Shown: positions 25,056-36,710 of the stretch, one piece after another | Layout: every line of letters begins with the position of its first letter | Position numbering within the stretch: the stretch's first letter is position 1 | DNA from: Labia minor | Taxonomy: Eukaryota; Arthropoda; Insecta; Dermaptera; Spongiphoridae | Assembly: GCA_963082975.1 (NCBI GenBank) | Contig: OY720346.1 | Span: forward strand, 23,740,720 to 23,804,719 | Direction of reading: 5' to 3' | Length of the DNA: 64,000 bases | Notes under the pieces: generated by a model | The model's input: the letters and a program-made list of their open reading frames with translations, nothing else | Database searches by the model: none | Told to the model about the DNA's origin: nothing | Translations under genes and position numbers: made by a program

Positions 25056-26290
25056 ATAAGTTGACCAGTGGCCAGGTCCGAACCGACCGACGGTTTGAAA
25101 TAAATTAATTTCCAGCTACAGAAACAATTTAAATAATTTTCATATATCTATTAATGTAATAAAAAACAGATATGGATACATAAATAATAAATATAAACAT
25201 TTTTAATTTTATTTTATTTATAATATATATGCAAGACCAGGCTGTGATGTCATGAATGGCTGGATGACGTCATATAATTTTAAATCAAGAAAAAACTAAT
25301 AAATATGATTTTTCTCGAGGATAAAACCAATACAAAGTGCATGATTCGTGGTGATATATAAAAAAATCTCCTTTGGTGTGAAAATAACCCTTTCCTTCCT
25401 ATCGTCGATCGCTAATACTACCACTTCCGGTTTCCGGAATTGCACCAAAAGTTGATCAATTCATCCCACTGATGCATTAAGTAAATATACCAAATTTCAT
25501 CAAAATCGGTTTAGCCGTTCATTCTGTACACATCTATACGGACGGACGGACAGACATCATGCTAAAAATACTTTTTACCGACCGACGATAGTAAGGGAGG
25601 TATTGTTTTCACACCAAATTTCACATGTGGAGATTTTTACATATCTCCACGAATCATGCATTTTCTAAACAGAAAAAAGTATTTTTAGCATGATGTCTGT
25701 CCGTCCGTCCGTCCGTATAGATGTGTACAGCATGAACGGCTCAACCGATTTTGATGAAATTTGGTATATTTACTTAATGCATCAGTGGGATGAATTGATC
25801 AACTTTTGGTGCAATTCCGGAAACCGGAAGTGGTAGTATTAGCGATCGACGATAGGAAGGAAAGGGTTATTTTCACACCAAAGGAGATTTTTTTATATAT
25901 CACCACGAATCATGCACTTTGTATTGGTTTTATCCTCGAGAAAAATCATATTTATTAGTTTTTTCTTGATTTAAAATTATATGACGTCATCCAGCCATTC
26001 ATGAAGTCACAGCCTGGTCTTGCATATATATTATAAATAAAATAAAATTAAAAATATTTATGTTCTATCCATATCTGTTTTTTATTACATTAATAGATAT
26101 ATTAAAATTATTTGAAATTGTTTCTGTAGCTGGAAATTAATTTATTTCAAATAGTCGGTCGGTTCGGACCTGGCCACAGGTCAACTTATTTCTGTTTAGA
26201 AAATGCATGATTCGTGGAGATATGTAAAAATCTCCACATGTGAAATTTGGTGTGAAAACAATACCTCCCTTACTATCGTCGGTCGGTAAT
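25056..26290 (+). mobile_element. HINE-3 copy interrupted by another HINE-3
   Basis: The left arm (25056-25575) starts AAGTTGACC, has ACCGACCGACG at 25082-25092 and runs to GCTAAAAATACTTTTT. The right arm resumes at about 26189 with TTCTGTTTAGAAAATGCATG and ends at CGTCGGTCGGT (26277-26287). Joined, the arms match the uninterrupted copy at 34439, where the same point reads ACTTTTTTCTGTTAAG. The interruption is a complete reversed copy. Confidence 0.8.
25572..26188 (-). mobile_element. HINE-3 inserted within HINE-3
   Basis: Reverse orientation: 3' subterminal ACCGACCGACG at 25577-25587, 5' hairpin GACCTGGCCACAGGTC at 26167-26182 (stem GACCTG/CAGGTC), end AACTTA. It inserted into a T-run, as expected for Helentron-type elements, which insert between T and T. 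It shares with the host left arm a private deletion in the CTCC-TTTGGTG block not seen at 34439, so the two are close relatives. Together they form a 1.1 kb near-palindrome. Confidence 0.8.
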
Positions 26291-27059
26291 AAAATAAGGC
26301 ATTTTCTCTTCTCATTTTATGTCATTTAGTGGAGGAATTTAATCCTTAACACTCTTATACCAATTTTAATCTGAAAAACTCCAATCACGAAGCAATAATT
26401 ACTAGTAGTAACAATAAATTCGGTTAAGCTCAATTTTGTATCATATTTTTTCAAATTTTTCCACATGAGTTTTAATAAAGGATTTTTATTTTACTATATG
26501 AAGTGAGAGTGTTAGTGAAAATATTAAATGACGCATATTTCTCAGTTTATCATTATTGATTATTCTGATCACATGAACGCGAGTGTTTATGAATGGATAA
26601 ATATTTTATTGATGAAGATCGTTTAATAGAAAGATGAATGAAAAAAATTGTATTTTATCTGTTACTCTCAAGTATTAAATTTATGAATTGACTCATAGAA
26701 GTTGTAAAAAAATGTCAAGTCAATGTGGTTTATGTTTAAAGAATATCAATATTTTCATGGTGTTGAATATATAAAATTGCAATGTTAATATCAATTAAAC
26801 GATAGCAGTAATTTTATAAAATTCCACAATATAGACTTTGAATATTTTAAATCTATCTATTTTCTATCTTCACTGCAGCTAGCTGCAGAGATGGAAGCCC
26901 CCCTTCTTTTTTGGCACGTGGCTAGAATCATTCAGGGTAATGTTTCTTAGTGAGGGTGCTTGAAAGAAAAAGATGACTTGAAACAAATGGCCGGCTTCTA
27001 TGATACTACAAAAAAACATCGGATTTAATGTGACACAAATTAGTCTAGTGTAAAAAAAA
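26291..27059. other. AT-rich stretch
   Basis: No gene. It contains a perfect 16-base palindrome, CTGCAGCTAGCTGCAG, at 26873-26888, and shortly after a short scrap GGCACGTGGCTAGAAT that also occurs in the RT-tail relics. Confidence 0.5.
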
Positions 27060-27452
27060 GTGGATTTCTTTTTGAAAATATTGTCATCTAGTCTATCTAT
27101 GAAAAATACAATAAAAAAAGAAATAGAAAGAAGGGAAGATAATTACAAGGGTGTTGGCAGTTGGGAAGGGGATATACAAGGAGTGGAGACAGACAGCTGG
27201 TATACAAAGGGAACCAATACAGAGACACCCCTAAAAGTAATCAAAATTTGCAGTGAATTTGCAATTATAAAGATCTCTGGAAGAGGTCAAAAGACAATCA
27301 GCGGATATCACAGGGAGCAACGTCCTCTGAGCGAAGCTAATTTCAAGTTTAAGTTTGAAAAATCAATAGCAGGGAGAAATTTCAGAATTATACTTGAAAT
27401 GGCTATAAATAATAAACTAACAGACTATAAATATAAAAGAAGGGGTTCATGA
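27060..27452 (+). CDS. Unrecognised 130-codon ORF
   Basis: The longest open frame in the window. Its middle (about residues 20-115) is less AT-biased than the surroundings, with charged residues, KKEIERRED early and KYKRRGS at the end. I recognise no domain, signal peptide or membrane segment. There is no obvious promoter, and splice signals were not identified. An RT-tail relic begins about 400 bp downstream, so it may be a scrap of a retroelement rather than a host gene. The ATG is chosen only because it opens the frame. Low confidence that it is expressed. Confidence 0.15.
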   Translation: MDFFLKILSSSLSMKNTIKKEIERREDNYKGVGSWEGDIQGVETDSWYTKGTNTETPLKVIKICSEFAIIKISGRGQKTISGYHREQRPLSEANFKFKFEKSIAGRNFRIILEMAINNKLTDYKYKRRGS

Positions 27453-27870
27453 ACTAAATGACAAAAGAGAGAACTTCTATTGGCAATATAACTTGTTCAA
27501 AAGGAGATAAAAATAAAAAAGAATAATGGATATTAAATGTTAGATATTGATTCATTCTGATGTTTATATTAAGAATACACGATTCTATCATGTTGAAGAA
27601 TGAGGATTTAATTTTATAATTATTATAGTTTAATTTTCTAAATAAAGATTTTGATAGCAATTCGATTTAGGTAAATAAAATGAAGATGTCCATAATATAA
27701 ATAAATAAAAGTTTTATTGAAGTGTTTATAATCAGTTGGATTAGTTGATATTTAAGGATAAATATTATTAAAGAACAATATTAAATACTAAATAATATTT
27801 TATACATGATTATGTATTGAAGAAAATGGTTCTATCATATTAATTATGGTTAATATATATAGATCCATAG
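27453..27870. other. AT-rich stretch
   Basis: Nothing recognised between the unassigned ORF and the RT-tail relic. Confidence 0.5.
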
Positions 27871-28440
27871 GGCGATTATCAAAGACTTAACATACAAAAC
27901 GTAGAATTTGAAAATGTAGAAAAATTTAAATACTAAGGATCTGTAATCACGAAGGATAATAATATTCGAGAAGAGTTTAAATCGAGGTTGCAATCGGGTA
28001 ACGTCTGTTATCATGCAGTAATGGGGCTTGTCTCGTCAAAACTATTATTAAAGGGGATACAAAATGGGATAATAATTAATTAACTCCATGAGTATTTTGT
28101 TTGGCTCCCAAAAAAGCTATGTCTTTAATATATTAATATTTAGTTAGACAAAAGATAGGAATTGCATGACCTCTGTGCATCTCCAGACATAGTTAGGGTT
28201 ATAAAATCGAGTAGGCTGCGATGGGAGAGGAAAGAATGGTGAAAAAGATATTGGTGGGGAGACCGATGGGGAAACGTCCGCTTGGAAGACTAAGGGCCCG
28301 GTAGGTAGACAATGTAGGAAGGGACGTGAGGGAGATGGGAGAAGGTAGGGGTTGGATGGTTCTAGCACGGGATATGGACACTTGGACAAATGTGGTTGCT
28401 GCGGCCAAGAACTTTCGAGTTCCGTAGAGCCACAGAGATA
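27871..28440 (+). pseudogene. Non-LTR RT C-terminal fragment, internally deleted
   Basis: The frame near 27885-28055 reads NIQNVEFENVEKF, then ITKDNNIREEFKSRLQSGN and VMGLVSSKLL, the region just after the RT domain in many non-LTR polymerases. After about 100 bp of unrelated AT-rich sequence it resumes near 28157 with the HDLCASPDIVRV equivalent, and ends at 28374-28413 with DTWTNVVAAAKNF, then a GATA microsatellite-like tail. It is the best-preserved example of this tail but lacks the endonuclease, catalytic RT and the middle of the tail. No Helitron terminus follows, so it is probably an independent 5'-truncated insertion. Confidence 0.7.
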
Positions 28441-30121
28441 GATAGATATATTTAGATAGGGTGATAATATAGAAATATTTATTAAATTTATGATTTTTAA
28501 AGGAATATCAACATTAATGTCATGTAATAATTAATATTTTTATATGTAGGAAGTTGTTATATTTTCAAAAATCTTTTAAATTTAGTCTTTAGATAATATA
28601 AATACATATAAAGAGATTTATTTTATACGTGATAATGATAATTATTAAAACTTATTATATCCCTCTAGCAATGTGCGAATTTGTAATTTCATAAATATAA
28701 GGGTATCTATTGTATTTAGGGTAGAAAGTTATTTCCTAAAATTTCAAATGAAATATAAGGATGGGTGGTGGATTATGAATATACATTAGGGGGGAGAGCT
28801 AGATAGCTAAAGCAGGGAAGGGAAATGGAGTGTAAAAAAAGTAAAATCAGAAAATCCCTACACCTGCTTCCAAGATCTTAATGGAACCATTTTACTCCAA
28901 AGTTTAATCATAATACTATATCAAGAAAGAAATGAAATGAAAACTTAATAATTAAAGTGTTTAAAATTTTAAGGCAAAATAAAAAATATCCTACAAGAAA
29001 AAAAACAAAGGATACCTAGAATGAAAAAAAAAAAACTATGAGAAAAAAAAACAATCAAAAAGACCTTCAAAATATTCAAATTGTAAGATTTAATGAAAAT
29101 ATAAATTCGATTATCACACAAGATTTGAAAGAGATATAACCAAAGTGAATAAATATGTTAGGAAAGAAGTATTATTCATATAAGTTGTGTGAGTAAGCTT
29201 AATACTTGACTTTTTGAATATTAATTTGTAACATTTCCATAAAATACAAATTTAAAAATGCTGATCATATTCGATAGTCGTTACATCGAAAAATCTCTAT
29301 TCAAAATCTTAAATATCTTTTAATCTCTCATTTAGTTTCAAAGATTATTTGAACAAACAAGAAAAGTTATTTTCACAGGAATGAGTTATCGTATCTTTCA
29401 TCTATCCAATGGATTCTAGGTATTAGGGGCGAAGAGTACACTAATAGTCATTTATTTATCAAAAATAAGAATATATTCGTGACAAAAAAAAGAAACTGGT
29501 GCGAGGGAAACACATTTAAACCATTATAGATTGAATTTCACTTCTAAAATGATTTTTGTTAGAAAAGTGAAAACTTAAATCGAATTATAACTAAGTTCAT
29601 ATATATCATATAATAAACTTTGGGAAATTAATTTCAGAACTGAACACACGAAAAGGATTTTCAAGTATTAATTATCTAAAGTTCAAATCATTTGCAGTAT
29701 CGTAAATTTAATCTAATTATCCAAGATATCAATCATCATTTGAAGGACTGAAGAAAGTAAAAGGATTAAGTAAAAAAAAAAATATTCTTTAACAAAGTTA
29801 AATAAATTATTTTTAGAATTTTATTATCAATTAGTAAAAATTGATAAGGGGAAAAATGACCATAAAATAATAATCTATGAGTATTGTTTTAAATTATAGC
29901 ACTAAAAAGAAATAAGATATTATTTAATTAAATATTAAATATAAATTAGTAATCGGTGTCGATGTCTGACTTATGTGACGTATTCATTATTATTATAATA
30001 TTAATTTAAAATTAAATTAAATTTTCAAAAAATAATAAATTTATATTTGGACATGAATGTTTAATTTTTTTTTTATATAAGTAAAATTTCCTTCCAGAGT
30101 TATAACCAAAAAAAAAAATTA
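28441..30121. other. AT-rich non-coding stretch
   Basis: No gene or recognisable repeat. A slightly GC-richer patch at about 28770-28880 (GGGGGGAGAGC...) has no coding signature. Confidence 0.5.
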
Positions 30122-30748
30122 GCTGGAGTGTCTCCACTCGACTATCTCGCAATTTGAATTGGATTAAATAACATAATATATTATATTTAAATTAAATTTA
30201 ATTAATTATAAATTATAAATAATAAATAATAAATATTAAACCAGCGCATGTTTGGCTTTTTGTTGATGGCACCACGTCACGTGTTGGCGCGTGAGATTTG
30301 CAGTGTTAAAAAATTAATTCTGGTAATTTCAGCGAATCAATCAAGCTGAAATTCTATATATAGCAGTTTTATACAATTATTAATCATGTGAAAAATTATC
30401 AAACATATATCTTTATTTTTACGGTCACTTTAGAGGAAAAAAAATCAAAACGTTGTAGGTAATGACCCTCTTCCGGTTGAGCTACATTTCTCAAAAGTTG
30501 ATAGAAAACTATGAATTTTGAATAATGTCCATGTACCAAATTTCATCATTCTAGCTCAAACCGTTTTTGCGTAATCTTGCCTACATACACACACACACAC
30601 AGACACACACACACACACACACACACAGACATTTTTCTCAACCTTAGTGAAAATGATTCAGGAACCTTCAAAAAGTATAAAAACATCAAAATCTCAACAT
30701 CGAAAATTTTCGTGATCGCAATACTATCTCTGGCGAGATAGTAAAAAA
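30122..30748 (+). mobile_element. HINE-2 copy 2
   Basis: Hairpin GGAGTGTCTCC (30125-30135), subterminal ACTATCTCGC (30141-30150), 3' GCGAGATAGT (30733-30742), and a CA microsatellite (about 30588-30630). It is essentially identical to the reversed copy at 51802 apart from microsatellite length and a few bases, indicating recent movement. The CA-tract gives a fortuitous cysteine/valine-rich ORF on the minus strand. Confidence 0.8.
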
Positions 30749-31172
30749 CTGTCAAGATGGGTTTATTTTCTAATATAAATTAAAAAATTGTATTTAAATT
30801 AAAATAAACAATTTAGAAAATCATAAATAATCTTGTACTATATTTACTATCGATAATAAATAATTTGATTATTTAACTTAAAAACGTCTCAAATAGCGTT
30901 ACAAAGCAGATATTAAATTCTTCTAATAATTATATTATATAAATTAATTCTTTAATTAAAATGAATTAATGACAAAACAAAACAAGCTCAGTATCAGGTT
31001 ATGAAATAAGACATTTTAATTTAAAAATTCTTTAGTTACATCATCATTAGCTTAAAAATCAAATTTCATCTAGATATATAAAATGAAAAAACGTTCTTTG
31101 TTAGTCAAGAGATATTATTTTTTTCAAAAATAATATAATATTTAATAGTTATTAAATCCTTATATATATATA
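30749..31172. other. AT-rich stretch
   Basis: Nothing recognised. Confidence 0.5.
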
Positions 31173-31587
31173 CAGGGCCGGCCCTAGAGCCGAGCCAGTA
31201 AGGCCATGGCTCGGGGCGCTTGGCTGGCAGGGGCGCCATTATGAAAAAAAAATTAATCCTTCGCAAGATATCAGGGCTGATAAGACTTAATAGTAAATAA
31301 AAAATTATGGTACGCAATAAAAAAAATGCGTTTATTTAAAATAAGTAGTAAATTATTACATTTTTAAAAATATAATGTTGATATCATACCAAGATATCTC
31401 CTTTTTAGGAAGATCAATCAATATGTGGATCCAACTAAAATAAAATATATTTTCAAATATAAAAATATTTTTTTAATAACAAACAAAAATTTTTTAGTTG
31501 ATTCTTTTTTTTTTTGCTTGTTAAAACATATGGGGCGAACTTTAGACCCTTGGCCTAGGGCGCCATAATGAGCTCGGGCCGTGCCTG
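31173..31587. mobile_element. hAT-like MITE
   Basis: Ends CAGGGCCGGCCC (left) and CAGGCACGGCCC (right, reversed) match at ten of twelve positions. Both flanks are TATATATA, which fits an 8-bp target duplication but is weak evidence because the site lies in a TA microsatellite. Sub-terminal GGGGCGC/GGGCGCC blocks are also inverted. No transposase. Confidence 0.65.
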
Positions 31588-31613
31588 TATATATATATAT
31601 ATATATATATATA

Positions 31614-32804
31614 TCTTCTATAATAATAAAAGCAAGTGTAATGTGTCTGTCTGTCTGTTTGACCGAGCTCTCCAGGCAAATCTATCGCACGCAGGGACCT
31701 GGAATTTTTTACACGGAAGCACAAAGGGGCTGGCCACCAGACCTCGAATTCCGATTTTCGATTTTTTAATTAGAAAAATTTTAAAAAAATTATAAAGAAT
31801 ATTAATTAAAAATAGTTTAGTTACCATACTAGATCATAGAGGCGCTGGTGGCGATAATTTGGCGGTAATTTAAATTCTGAGCAATGTGCAGATAAAAATC
31901 TTTTTATATATCTATTGATATTTACAATATCTCAATTGATCTTATTGGCCTTTTAAACTTTGAAAACATTCACATTACGGCTATAATTTAATACTATTAA
32001 TTTTTAAGATTATGTGAGTAAATTATTTTAATTAAGAAAATTTGATCTCATAATTGGATTTTCACGTAAGATTTTAATATATAATATATTTTTTAATATT
32101 ATTTTTATAGTAGTTTAGTGTTATGCTAATTTTATATTTTATTTTTATTTTGTTTACTCTGATTTTTTTTTAAATAAATTAATAACATTTAAAGTAGCAT
32201 AAAAAAATTAATCGAGGCAGGAAAATTGATGGGGTTTGAAATTAATAGTGATAAGACAAAATAATTAGTATCAGAGAGAATAATATTTGCAAAGAATTTA
32301 AATCGAGGTTGCAATCTGGAAATTATTATCAAAGGGGATCAAAATTATTAAATTATTAATTGTATTATATGGGTGGGAGGCATGGTCTATAACCCTGGGA
32401 GATGAGAGTAGATTCAGAGTATTTGAGAATAGGATTCTTCCCAGCATTTATGGGCCAAAGAAAGATGAGGACACCGGGGAATGGCGGAGACTGCATAACA
32501 AGAAATTGCATGACCTCTATGCATCTCTTGATATAGTTAGGGTTATAAAAGCGAGAAGGCTGGGATCGGCAGGGCACATGGCTAGAATGGGAGAGGAAAA
32601 ATATATTGGTGGGGAGTTCGATTGGAAAACGTCCGTTTGGAAGACCAATTGTGAACAGGGCGGACAATGTAGTAAGGAACGTGAGAGAGATGGGACAGGG
32701 TAGGAGTTAGATGGTTATAGCTCAGAATAGGGACACTCGGGGGGTAGAGAGGGCGGAGCCCCCGTCTAGGTGTGGAGAGCGCCGAAGGCGCTCGAAGCAG
32801 CTAG
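31614..32804 (+). mobile_element. Helitron-like element 2
   Basis: An A-TC junction at 31613-31615 starts TCTTCTATAATAATAAAAGC, followed by TGTGTCTGTCTGTCTG. The 3' end has GGGC-GGA-GCCC, then GAGCGCC-GAA-GGCGCTC and GAAGCAGCTAG, ending CTAG (32801-32804) before T. A reversed piece resembling a different Helitron 5' end (TCTGCACATTGCTCAGAAT on the minus strand) lies at about 31870-31892, so it may be a chimera. Contains RT fragments, listed separately. Confidence 0.6.
32190..32740 (+). pseudogene. Non-LTR RT fragments inside Helitron 2
   Basis: Near 32215-32265 the frame reads GKLMGFEINSDKTK, typical of the end of a non-LTR RT domain. It jumps by deletion to EFKSRLQSGN-type sequence (about 32290-32325), then to the tail beginning at 32350, with HDLYASLDIVRVIKARRLGSA-like sequence open from 32506. 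The tail is cut at about 32730 by the Helitron 3' terminus. Multiple internal deletions; non-functional. Confidence 0.65.
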
Positions 32805-33955
32805 TATTACATAAAGAAAGGTTTAAAGTAAAAATATTTAATTGAATGAATAGTATATAATGTATGTGATTATTATATATATATATATATATATATATAT
32901 CTCGTTATAGCTTAGAAAATATTTCAAGTACATTGAAAGCATTGACACAATTGCATAGGCAAAAGAATTTGAATGTTTAAATGTTTTAATGAATATTGAA
33001 CAAAAGATTTAAATAAAGTTAGCATAATTTTGTTTAAATTTTATTATTTACTATTTTATATAAAAATAAAATATCTATATAGGTAAATATTAATTGTTTT
33101 TTATTCTTCAGATTTTAAGGACCAATTTTTTTTATTAATTATTTTTTCTGTTTTTTCAATTCTTTTTAGTAAAGTAAATTGTATATATTTTACCATGACA
33201 TGCAAAAACATATAACTTGCTATTTTTATTGATATTTGAACACTTGTTGATAATTCCTTAAATAGAATGCAAAATGGTATGTCTTACGATGAAAAGTTTC
33301 TTTGAACTTGAAATGTTTATTTTAATCAACCATGGTCATGTCCTATAAGTTTTTTTACACGTAAGTAACAATAATAATCATGTTAGAAGGAAAAAAAAAC
33401 AAGTTGAAACTAAGAAAAATATTAAACCTATTTGAATTATTATATAAATTTTTTAATGAAACAAACAGAAATAAAAATTTATCTTAAAAAAGACAAAATT
33501 ATTAATAATAATAATAATAAATAAAATAAAAAATTATGGTTCATTTTTATACATGTTGTCATATTTCAATAATATTAATATGAACATAATGAAATCGTGG
33601 ATTAACACACAGGTATTTTTTTTATTAGGTTGGTAAATTAAATTTTATTTAAATTTTTTTTTTCTTTATTTTTGTTGTTGAAATAGTATCGGTATATAGA
33701 AGATAGAAACGACCGGAATTCTGAAGATAAATAAAGAAACTAGTTATCAACATTTACCAAGCAAAACGTTAAGATGATCCTCTTTTTCCTTGTTAGAGTA
33801 TTTGGAAAACATTTCCCTTGGTAACAAATTCATCCTTTTTTTTCTGACGTAGCTTTTTATTTAATCCATTTAATGGAAGAGAATGTCTATTTTTATATTT
33901 TATTTCTTAATGTAAAGAGAACGAGTCTCTAGTCATTACCTTAAAGAATACGTTT
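32805..33955. other. AT-rich non-coding stretch
   Basis: A TA tract at about 32877-32901, then plain AT-rich sequence. No gene seen. Confidence 0.55.
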
Positions 33956-34145
33956 AGACAGTATAGGTGGAGAGGACGGAAGTGGCCAAGGCCCAAAGGC
34001 AAGTTCCCTCCAAGAACCATGACCTACGAGAAACGCCGCCGGCGGGTATCGATTCCTAAACTCAGCCCCACCCAGTAGCACTGACGGGGACGTCAAGATC
34101 CTCTCCCCATTGGTCTGTCGCGCAACCTTTATGATTTCCTAACAT
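33956..34145. other. GC-rich island, unidentified
   Basis: The sharpest composition shift in the window, with GCCGCCGGCGGG at its centre. Open frames exist on both strands: plus from 33969 to a TAA at 34059 (begins VERTEVAKAQ), and minus from about 34149 to 33950 (about 66 codons, no ATG, includes AEFRNRYPPAAF). None resembles a protein I know. GGGTATCGATTCC weakly resembles a pol III box B. It could be an exon, a SINE or a conserved regulatory block; the sequence does not decide. Confidence 0.35.
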
Positions 34146-34438
34146 GGTACAGTGACTATTACTATTATTTTTTCATATCCAATGGTCTATTTGCATCCCC
34201 TTTAATGTCAAATTCGATTAGAAGAAAAAAAGAAACACAAATTGCTTTTAGATAAATGGAGATTGATTAAAGATGAAGAAGATTTACTTATATTCCCTTT
34301 TAACGAAAAATTGCAGCAAGGGGAAAAACGACTAAAAAAATGCGAGAAGTTGGAAAGAAAGAAATCAACCGAGGGATTACAGGGAATTTAATTCGACAAA
34401 GAAGAATTTATAAAAAAATTTGGTTAAAAATAAAATAA

Positions 34439-35041
34439 ATAAGTTGACCTGTGGCCAGGTCCGAACCGACCGACGGTTTGAAGTAAATTAATTTCCAGCT
34501 ACAGAAACAATTTCAAATAATTTTAATATATCTATTAATGTAATAAAAAACAGATATGGATATAACATAAATATTGTTAATTTTATTTTATTTATAATAT
34601 ATAAGACCGTCACATGAATGGCTGGATGACGTCATATAATTTTAAATTAAGGAAAAAACTAATAAAGATGATTTTTCTCGAGGATAAAAGCAATACAATT
34701 CGTGGTGATATGTAAAAAATCTCCTCATGTGAAATTTGGTGTGAAAATAACCCTTCCCTTCCTATCGTCGATCGCTAATACTACCACTTCAGGTTTTCGG
34801 ATTTGCACCAAAAGTTGATCAATTCATCATACTGATGCATTAAGTAAATATACCAAATTTAATCAAAATCCGTTGAGCCGTTCAAGCTGTACACATCTAT
34901 ACGGACGGACGGACGGACATCATGCTAAAAATACTTTTTTCTGTTAAGAAAATGTTTGATCCGAGGAGATATGTAAAAATCTCCACATGTGAAATTTGGT
35001 GTGAAAACAATACCTCCCTTACTATCGTCGGTCGGTAAAAA
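34439..35041 (+). mobile_element. HINE-3, most complete copy
   Basis: 5' hairpin GACCTG-TGGC-CAGGTC (34446-34461), subterminal ACCGACCGACG (34465-34475) three bases later, 3' inverted CGTCGGTCGGT (35026-35036) and A-run. The interior has CTTCAGGTTTTCGG, the GGAC microsatellite and ATACTTTTTTCTG, which serves as the empty-site reference for the nested pair at 25-26 kb. It ends TACCTCCCTTACTATCG before the inverted repeat. Confidence 0.8.
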
Positions 35042-36710
35042 TTATTATTACATATATTGTATTTCATTATATTATATAGATAATTAGCGTAGCGATAACT
35101 TAGAATTGTATTTCAATGTTAAAATCTGGTTGAATAATTAGTAAATAAGAGCCTTGAATTTTTTAAATTTCTAATATACTTTACATTAATTAAAAATAAT
35201 TTTTCCGAACGAAATTTCTAACTATTCTAGCATTAAATCTCATAAAATAAAAATTAAAAAAAAATATGTAGCAAGGTAAATGAAGGGATCCTAATTAATA
35301 TTAAGATATAAAAAGCAAAAAAGGTAGTTAAAAAATAATATTTTTTTATAATGTTCATGTGAAACTATTGACTAATTGTTTTTAAAATTAAAATAATTAA
35401 TTATAATTTATATAATAATATTTTAATTATAATATATAATATATATTAAATAATACTCAATAATTTATTGAAAAGCAGAAAGAATAAAAATAATTCCTTT
35501 CCTGGCAATTAAGTATTGTCTTACCTGGGTTTCCTGTAAAATTTTTAAATCAAAATTTTAATTTTTTTTTAATCTTTTGATTGAAAAAAACTTAAAAGTA
35601 AAATTTGATTCATAAACTATTTCAGTTTTCGAGTGGGTGGATTTGACATGAGCGGCTCCAGAAATTTGTGGTCTATTTTGTGTTTATTTTATATTCCTTT
35701 CTCGTGAATTTTCTTTATATAGTAAAAAAAATAGTTCCGATGGGGCGCGCATGTACAATCAAGTTACCTCTCAAAAAGAATAGTATTATTACTTCTCTTG
35801 GGGTTAAAATTATATTTATATTTAACATTTGAATATAGATGGCATGCGCCTTTCTAATATTTTTTAATGTAAACTAAAGCTATTTTGGTTTTGGTTATTT
35901 TTTTTCTGGTATATTTATTGACATTTAACTTTTACCCTCGATAGTAAAAATCAACCCTGGTTTCATATTCCTAATGCATTTTCTCTCTCGTTCTCTTTCA
36001 TTTTAAATCACATAGAATAAATAAAAAAGAATTAATTTATCATGGTTCGTGCTCCCCTTAGATTGCTCCATCTGACCAGACATGACAGGATATTATGCAA
36101 ATAAACTACAATTGAGGAGTGTGATATGAATGAGTTTACTACCCTAATTTCAAAAGTAACCATTTGATAATATATAGAACAAATCAAGAATTCAAATAAT
36201 ATATTAACAAAAAAAGAAAAAAAACTAACAATAAAAAAATAATTTAAATTTATTCTTTAGACATTTTAATCTTATTATCAATATTAATTTTTTAAATAAA
36301 AATTATAGCTTCATCATCTTCCATATGTTATGTTATGTTAAAATCCATGATAACTTTGAACAGGTGTGAAGAAAAAATGTCAAGAGTTTTATTTGTTTAT
36401 TGCGTAATTTCAAATATGTACGATAGATTGGAGAGAAATTGGTTTCTATAGGTAAATGCAATCCATTTTTAAGAACACAGATTGTAAAACTAAAAAAAAA
36501 TTCAAATTAAATTTAACATTATAAAAGTGTTCTTTTGAAAAAAAAAAATGGAAATTAAATTTATTTATTTTTTTATCACTGGTGGGGAAGTGTCTGGAGC
36601 AGAAGGCCCTATACACACATCTTGGAAGGGTTATCTTTTCAAACAGACAAGGCTAGTTTTAGATAGTTAACTAGTCAACAAAATGTGAACACTTGTTGAA
36701 AATATATATA
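35042..36710. other. AT-rich non-coding stretch
   Basis: No gene. Minor GC-richer scraps at about 35630-35770 (GGATTTGACATGAGCGGCTC; GGGGCGCGCATG) and 36575-36660 could be worn transposon ends but have no partner. Confidence 0.5.

Noticed and set aside
26873..26888. Perfect palindrome CTGCAGCTAGCTGCAG as two head-to-head Helitron ends
   Set aside because: The GCAGCTAG match is only eight bases and none of the upstream hairpins are present.
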